Source: Linaria vulgaris
Lineage: Eukaryota > Streptophyta > Magnoliopsida > Lamiales > Plantaginaceae
Length of the DNA: 64,000 nt
Reading direction: 5' to 3'
NCBI GenBank assembly: GCA_948329865.1
Contig: OX415249.1
Span: forward strand, 84,476,587-84,540,586
Shown here: positions 57,831-64,000 of the stretch, in pieces
Position numbering within the stretch: position 1 is the first letter of the stretch
How the letters are laid out: every line of letters starts with the position of its first letter
The notes under the pieces: model-generated
Database searches by the model: none
What the model was told of the DNA's origin: nothing
What the model saw: only the letters and a program-made list of their open reading frames with translations
Translations under genes and position numbers: made by a program

Positions 57831-59319
57831 ATGCTCCGGTCTTTACTAGGTACAACTTGTGCTTTGTGCCTTTGTCAAGTTTTCGTTGTTTTTGTATTCT
57901 GCTAAATTTTTTATTCCAGGTTTGACTACTTCCACGGGCGACTTTGGTTGCCCTGTCACTTTAGACGAGTTCAAGATTTTCCATGGAGTCGAGAGAGCTC
58001 TCTATTCCATCCTAGTTAAAGATCTTTGGCGCAATCCTTCAGAAAGCCTGCAGGTAATGGGCTTATGGCTTTGGTTGGAACGTGGCGGAAGCTTTAGCAA
58101 CGTCCTTAATAAAATTAGTTTCCTCCCGGTCTTTCTTATCAACGAGCTTGCTGATGAGGCCTTGACATGCCTCAACTATATAAAGAACAAGTTGCCACTC
58201 GCGGACTCCCTCGAAATCCCACTAACCAACAACCTGGTGGAAAATAATCTCTTTCTTCTGTTACTACAAGAAAATGCATATGTTGAAGTCACGAAGCTGA
58301 TAAATGAAGTATGCATCCCTGCTCTATCGGACATTAGGCAAAGAGCCCGTCGTGGTGGTTTTGGCAGTTTTGGAGGAAGCTCGACCCACAATCAGATACC
58401 CATCCAAGCTTCTGCAAGTTCATCAACATATCAAGTCGGACAATCATCCTCATCACCTGATTTCTCTTTATTCCATAGTTTTGGAGGAAGCTTGACCCAC
58501 AATCAGATACCCATCCAAGCTTCTGCAAGTTCATCAACATATCAGGTTGCACAATCATCCTCGTCACCTGATTTCTCTTTATTCCATAGTTTTGGAGGAA
58601 GCTCGACCCACAATCAGATACCCATCCAAGCTTCTGCAAGTTCATCAACATATCAGGTCGGACAATCATCCTCGTCACCTAATTTCTCTTTATTCCATAG
58701 TTTTGGAGTAAGCTCGACCCACAATCAGATACCCATCCAAGCTTCTGCTAGTTCATCAACACATCAGGTCGGACAATCATCCTCGTCACCTGATTTCTCT
58801 TTATTCCATAGTTTTGGAGGAAGCTCGACCCACAATCAGATACCCATCCAAGCTGCTGCAAGTTCATCAACATATGAGGTCGGACAATCATCCCCGTCAC
58901 CTGATTTCTCTGTATTCCGTAAATTCTCAAGTTTGAACCTCAGAGGAGACGCCTCCACTTCTCGTGTTAGGCCACAAACTTACGATGTGTCGCGCCACGA
59001 GAGGACGATGTTTGCCACATTTTCCAAGGGCTACCCGGTGTCGGAAAATGAAGTGAGGAAGTTCTTCACGAGACAACTAGGGAACTGCATCGAGTCAGTG
59101 CACATGCAGGCGGTCGAGGCTGGTGAGCAAGCTCTTTATGCCAGAATCGTCTTTGTTAGGTCGAATGTTATCGACTCAATTCTCAAGGGCCAGAGCAAGG
59201 CTAAGTTCAACATCAATGGCAAACATGTGTGGGTGCGCAAGTTTGTGCCGAGGACAGGGAGTTTGTTGCCTTGTGGATGCCCGAGCGTTGGACCCTCAAT
59301 CTGCCCTCATAATGAATAA
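57831..59319 (+). CDS. Uncharacterised plant protein with C-terminal RRM-like domain, copy 2
   Basis: Coding exons 57831-57849 and 57920-59319 give 472 aa. The small first exon MLRSLLG joins in frame as in copy 1. The N-terminal helical region (EFKIFHGVERALY, LWLWLERGG, NNLFLLLLQE) and the C-terminal RRM-like region (ERTMFATFSKGYPVSENEV, QALYARIVF) are close to copy 1. The Ser-rich linker is expanded to five tandem 37-residue units (58366-58920). The C terminus is 17 residues longer because the copy-1 TAG is TTG here. The frame is intact over 1.4 kb including the repeats, which suggests selection or recent expansion. Function unknown. Confidence 0.85.
58366..58920 (+). repeat. Five in-frame 111-bp repeats in the linker of copy 2
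   Basis: Units start with AGTTTTGGAGG or AGTTTTGGAGT at 58366, 58477, 58588, 58699 and 58810, spacing exactly 111 bp. Each encodes SFGG-STHNQIPIQAS followed by a Ser-rich stretch, a Y/HQV-QSS block and PDFSLFH. Differences between units are few, for example G to V in unit 4 and TYE in unit 5. Copy 1 of the gene has one such unit. Confidence 0.95.
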
Positions 59320-60444
59320 GCCAATGACTGTGTAATCTGTTTTCATTTCTTTTCGAGTCGTTTCGAGTTCGTAGCTCTGGAAGTCCATCATTTTCTCGTT
59401 TTCGGGTCTGTTTGTTTACTTTTCTATGTTCCGATGTATCTTAGACCGAGATGCATGTCTTTCAATTTTAGTTGAGTCTTTAATAATGAAGTCCGGTGAT
59501 GGACATGTAATAAAGTTGTGTTGTGTAATGGCTTATTGCCCCCTTGTTCCATTTAGTAAAGTGTTTTATCGTGTTGTGTTGTATAATTCGTTGCTTTTTA
59601 TTGTATTGTTATAGCGTTATAACTTGACGTATCATGGAGGTGATATTTCTTCACATTTCAGTTGGAGAATTTTGCATGGAGAAAGTAGCATGTGACTAGC
59701 ACATAACTCCTAGTTTAAGTTTTTCTTTTACATTTTTTCCCCAAATTCTTTATAATATTGATAACTTTTACACGTTTTATATTTCAAAAATATTTTAATA
59801 ATTTATATTAAAATAATTCATGATATAGTTCAAAAATTCTAGTAAATCTATTAAAAAATATGTTTTAATAATTTATTTTGAACTAACACCCCAAAAAATA
59901 TTTTAATAATTTATATTATAATTTTTTTTAAATTTTTTTGTTACTTCAAAAATATTGAAAACATTAAACATTAATAAAGTCTAACTCATATAATTACACA
60001 GTAAAGCTTTTTTGTTTACAAATTTAATACTAAATATTATCAACTTTTTTTAAAAGAAATATGTCATCAAATGACATATTTTTTAGAAATTTAATTTTTT
60101 CAACAAACTTAATTATATGATTATTCCGTTTTTATTACAATGTTAAATTTATTAAGCTTGATTTTTTAATTAGCGATAATTTATACGTACCGCCATCCCT
60201 CCACTTGCACCTAATCCACCACCTCCAAATCAACTTCGGACCGACCTAACTCCACCACCCTCGCCCCTCCACGATGTTAATTTTCGATTGTAAGGACTTT
60301 TTATCGGAGTTTCAAAAATCGCCACCGTACACCATACATCCATAGTTGTAAATTTGAACAAATGAGGAGAGGAGATACAAATGAGGAGAGTGATTCCTTG
60401 CTTGGCGGTGGGTTTGGTGGGTGGGGTGGGACGGGGCAGGGTGG

Positions 60445-60472
60445 TTTAGGGTTTAGGGTTTAGGGTTTAGGG
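60445..60472 (+). repeat. Interstitial telomere-type repeat (TTTAGGG)4
   Basis: Four exact copies of the plant telomere heptamer, followed by G-rich sequence. It lies near the junction between units 2 and 3. Confidence 0.9.
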
Positions 60473-60709
60473 GGGGAGGGGGGAGGGGGTTGCGAATGAT
60501 GAAGATGATGATATTTTGATTTTAATTTTTTATTATTCATATTAAATGGTAACCTTAATTAAACATAACTAAATAAATAATAAACTTATAAAATTGAACT
60601 AATTATAGTTATTCAATTTTTAGTTTTTTTAATTATAGTTATTCATTATTTTTGAATATAAAGACACACACATACACACACATATATATATATATTTTTT
60701 TTTTGATGG

Positions 60710-60710
<1 letters not shown>

Positions 60711-60756
<46 letters not shown>
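60711..60756. repeat. (TA)n microsatellite
   Basis: About 22 TA units, preceded by shorter CA and TA runs from 60665. Confidence 0.9.
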
Positions 60757-60763
<7 letters not shown>

Positions 60764-60838
60764 TATTTGCGTGGCATTGAAATGTGGAAAAGTATTATAT
60801 GCGTGGCACATTACAATCCTGACAAATTTTTACTGCAA

Positions 60839-61299
60839 ATTTTAAATTAAAAGACTAAAATATCTTTAGTAGTAATAATATTTTCGTTTGTGTAACTGTG
60901 AATTTAATTTTTGTATAGTTTTCTGTTTTATAAACATAAAAGTATAAAAATAAAGGCATATACATGAATATATCTTTAGATTTGTAATTCTAAATTTAAT
61001 AACATGTAATTCTAAATTTAATAATAACATAATCTTATATTTTGATGATATAAAATAAAAAATATTATTTTTTCTTGAAAAGGATATAAATGCTTTGGAA
61101 AGAAAATCAAAAGAGAAAATAAACTATACCCGGATGTATTCTACCAAAAAAAAAACTATACCCGGATGTATAAGGAGTAAAATTAGATGTAATGATTAAT
61201 TTCAATTTAGCATTAACACATGGAGGTTTAATCATATAATTTTTTTAAAAGTGCAATTATAACCACAATTCAATCGGACAAAAAAACCAGCAACGAGTC
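60839..61299. other. Left flank of unit 3
   Basis: Collinear with 51660-52502, about 380 bp shorter. Non-coding. Confidence 0.6.
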
Positions 61300-62838
61300 T
61301 TTTTCGCGGCGGCGACAATGAGGAGGAGGAGGAGGAGGAGGAGGTGCAGAGCGAATATAAAGGAGGGCCACTGGATGCTTTAGAGGAAGTTCTTCTAGTA
61401 AAGTATGTGATTAATTTTGTTTCTTAATTGTTAGGGTTTTGTGTTAGTGGTGACAATTTTATTGAAATGTGAGTTGGCAGTAGCTAATTGTTTGTTAGTT
61501 TGTGATTAATTTTAGCCTGTTAGTACTTTATGAAGTTTATTGTTTTAGATACTAATCGAAGATATGTTGAAGGAGTGCAAATCGATGCGCGCGTGACCTA
61601 ATTACGAGCTACTTGTGTTGATGATAATTACTGTTATGGTGATATAGGGTTTTGCCATACACATTGCTATAGTCATATTGTATTTTGGATACTAGTGTAG
61701 TGGGCAGAGTTCGAGTAACTCCATGTTAGAGGCGTTTTAACGTGCATTTTTTGTTGGTTCTTCATCTCGTGGATACAATTTTGTTGCCTGCTCTCCGTGC
61801 ATTGTCTGGATATCCTTTAAAGCTGAACGGTGTTGTAGCTTTTGGAAAGTTCTTTGTTGACCTGGCCAAATTGCGTTTGCATTTTTGCCAAAGGCATACT
61901 TCTCTGCGTTGCACCTAATAGCGGTGAACCTTATCATTTTGGATCTCTTATGTAAATCTTTCGCTTAGAAAAAGTGCAGTCTACCAAGGTCTAATTCAGT
62001 CAAACTTATGCTTCATTTAACAACAATCTGTCTACCAAAGTGATGTCGTTGCTATTTTCCTAACACCGTGTCATAGTTCTAAGTTTTCTTTTACTTATTT
62101 TGATAGTGTGGACCGTTATTAGCCTCAAATCCTCTTTTTGGTCGTGGGATTGATGATTAAATTGGATAAATTTGGATAGTCTTATGAAAAAGATTTAACT
62201 TTAGATAATTTCTTATTTTGGCTTCCTTAGCCATGTTTACTGTGTCAATGTTATTTCCTTTTGATATATTGGGCCTGGTGTTCTGCCAGTAAAAAATATT
62301 GCTTCCAACTAGGATATCTAGCCACTTCTTTTGCTTATGAGTTACCCTTCACAGACTAAAACATAAGTGTGAGGGTAGAATATTTGAGTAATATAAAGGG
62401 ACTTGAATGGCGTTCATATTGGTCGTAATAAATTGAAATGAGTGTATTGACTCCACTTCCCATATGTTATTTTGTGTTCTGCTGTTTCTTAATCAATGCT
62501 AGATTATTGTCTTTATGAAACAACTCCCAGGATAAGCCTATTGAGCTTGACTTCTTGGAGCTTTTTTAAAATCTAAGCCCTTCACAAAATTATTTTGTCA
62601 AAACTTGTCTGATCAGTATGGTGTATGAACACGTAAAATGCTTATGTGTTTGACTCAAGTTGAGCTCATTTCACAAAATGCTTGAAGTTAAGACCTTTCT
62701 CCTTATTGGCTGCACCTGCTTTAGAATCATTTTTCTTGACTTTCTTATCTTTTTTTGAGGATGAACATTTCTATTGAACTTGGTTTCTTCTTTGCCTAAA
62801 TGTTTTAGTGTGTTGCTAATTCTGAATGGAGACGTAAG

Positions 62839-62875
<37 letters not shown>

Positions 62876-63808
62876 AATGGCAATACTTTGTCCATAAAAC
62901 ACAAAAGTAGTTGTGATTTACTAGCAAATGCAGGAATCGAGTTTAAATAGGTTAAATCATGGCCCATATTAATTTCTTCAAGTGATCATCTACCACTTAT
63001 GTATGTCGTCCATTTTATGGGTGTCCATACTTAAGCACTTAGATGCTTACTAATTTTTATCACATAACATAGTTAACCAAAGAAAGAGAAAAACTAAAAG
63101 TTTTATAGGCCATTCTTCTGCTGTTATTCACTTCAATTAAAAACCAACTGTAATTGTGTAATTTGTCACTATTTCCTACTATTGAAAAATCATGTATGCA
63201 TTAGGCTTTAGAACATATTCTAGGATTAATTCTGTTGCTATTTACGTCCTTAGATGTTTCGATCATTGAACTTTTTTGACATTCTTCTATATGTTTCTCA
63301 TAAATCCCCTTTGGTCCAACTTATTCAGGAAAAAGCATATCAAAGTTCTACTCCAGCAAATCAAAATCTTTCACCAGTTTATCTGATGTTGTGCTCCCCT
63401 GTTACTGATATGATCAAACCAAATAATGCATACCCCAGGAAATGCAAGACTTTACTGGCATTTAATCACTTGTGGGAAAGTAGTCGCAACAATATTTGAG
63501 AAACAGACCTGGTGGGATATCAAAAAGATCAATCAACTCCAGAAGTGTGTTGTCACTTGCAGTGATGGCGAACATCTCTGATACAATAGTGAAGACACTT
63601 CTAATTTGAATTCATCATCGCCTGGTAGCCTTCTTTCTTTGCCACCACTTTCAAGAAAAGATGTACACGTCGAGTTGTTTCCATCACCCCCGTTTCATAA
63701 GTTCCCTTCGTTGCAGACTTGCTCCTTGCCTGATCTGCAACGTGCTGCAACTGCTGATGATTCTGTCCCACTATTACTGACTTAATGATCGATAATTGTG
63801 GCAAAAAA
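61300..63808 (+). pseudogene. OXS3-like pseudogene, unit 3
   Basis: It has the same 5' truncation of exon 1 as unit 2 (start at GGCGGCGACAATGAGG) and the same loss of three codons in GPLD-ALEEVL. The donor is at 61402. Exon 2 begins at 63329 but has one extra A in the run at 63330-63334, shifting the frame before the ISKFY block. Further small deletions follow (near 63388 and 63580). The intron keeps the 0.5-kb part missing from unit 2 and carries a (TC)n tract at 62840-62873. No promoter or ATG was found. Confidence 0.85.
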
Positions 63809-64000
63809 ACAAATTATGTAGCCCTTTCCTTACATTGTATGTCGACTTATGGATTTAAATTATGGACGTTGATGGAGGTAGAATTAGTTAAAATCAATTT
63901 GCTTTTTACTTGCCATTTCTGCCATTTGTGGTCATAGTTTAGGCATGTATCTTCAGATGTTTTGTGAATCTAAACGGCGAAATATAATATTAACATTTGC
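63809..64000. other. Start of the unit 3 spacer
   Basis: Matches the sequence just after the OXS3 stop in units 1 and 2. A third RRM-like gene would be expected about 3.5-4 kb beyond the window edge. Confidence 0.5.

Larger units (their letters stand above)
59320..60838. other. 3' flank of unit 2 and intergenic region
   Basis: Matches unit 1's 3' flank to about 59665. Beyond that it is AT-rich and non-coding. It contains a short GC-rich patch (60180-60290), the telomere-type repeats at 60445-60472, a G-rich tract after them and a (TA)n run at 60711-60756. Confidence 0.55.

Noticed and set aside
58334..58678. Minus-strand frame of 114 codons
   Set aside because: It is the antisense shadow of the 111-bp repeats in the RRM-like gene.
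60445..60472. Chromosome end
   Set aside because: Only four heptamers, with ordinary genomic sequence on both sides.
60629..60811. Minus-strand frame of 60 codons
   Set aside because: Composed mainly of Ile-Tyr repeats from the (TA)n tract.

Overview
This is nuclear DNA from a flowering plant, probably a eudicot. The signs are AT-rich introns with GT..AG borders, plant TATA-type promoters, (TTTAGGG)n telomere-type repeats, a vacuolar aleurain-type protease, an OXS3-family protein, and plant-type hAT and Ty3/gypsy (Tat-like) elements. Nothing bacterial is present. I cannot name the species.

Layout. 1-1785: the 5' end of a minus-strand Tat-like LTR element that continues left of the window. 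1786-4380: small hairpins and a roughly 0.8 kb direct duplication. 5443-8692: a complete eight-exon aleurain-like cysteine protease gene (358 aa). 8890-16429: debris of a plus-strand Tat-like element with an antisense ORF on the minus strand, followed by a solo-LTR-like repeat. 17525-17935: a decayed GRF zinc-finger gene. 18364-19439: a possible MITE. 20535-21589: a retroposon bounded by 15-bp target duplications. 22538-29940: a two-gene module, an OXS3-like gene followed by a gene for an uncharacterised protein with a C-terminal RRM-like domain. 30767-51659: about 21 kb of nested transposons. 51660-60838: a second copy of the module, in which OXS3 is a pseudogene and the RRM gene is intact and carries an in-frame 111-bp repeat expansion. 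60839-64000: a third copy cut by the window edge, again with OXS3 broken.

The likely functional host genes are the protease, OXS3 copy 1 and the two RRM-like genes. Units 2 and 3 share the same truncation inside OXS3 exon 1, so they probably arose from one truncated duplicate that was later tandemly copied.

The most interesting system is a set of LTR elements without a visible pol gene. The primer-binding site and polypurine tract show that they are transcribed on one strand. A Transposase_28-like, intron-containing ORF with its own TATA box lies on the other strand. The best copy (37008-43515) has two closely similar LTRs and an exact 5-bp target duplication. It sits inside a solo-LTR-like repeat, which itself interrupts the 5' leader of another antisense ORF. 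That same outer ORF is also hit by a hAT element with a perfect 8-bp target duplication (46415-50135).
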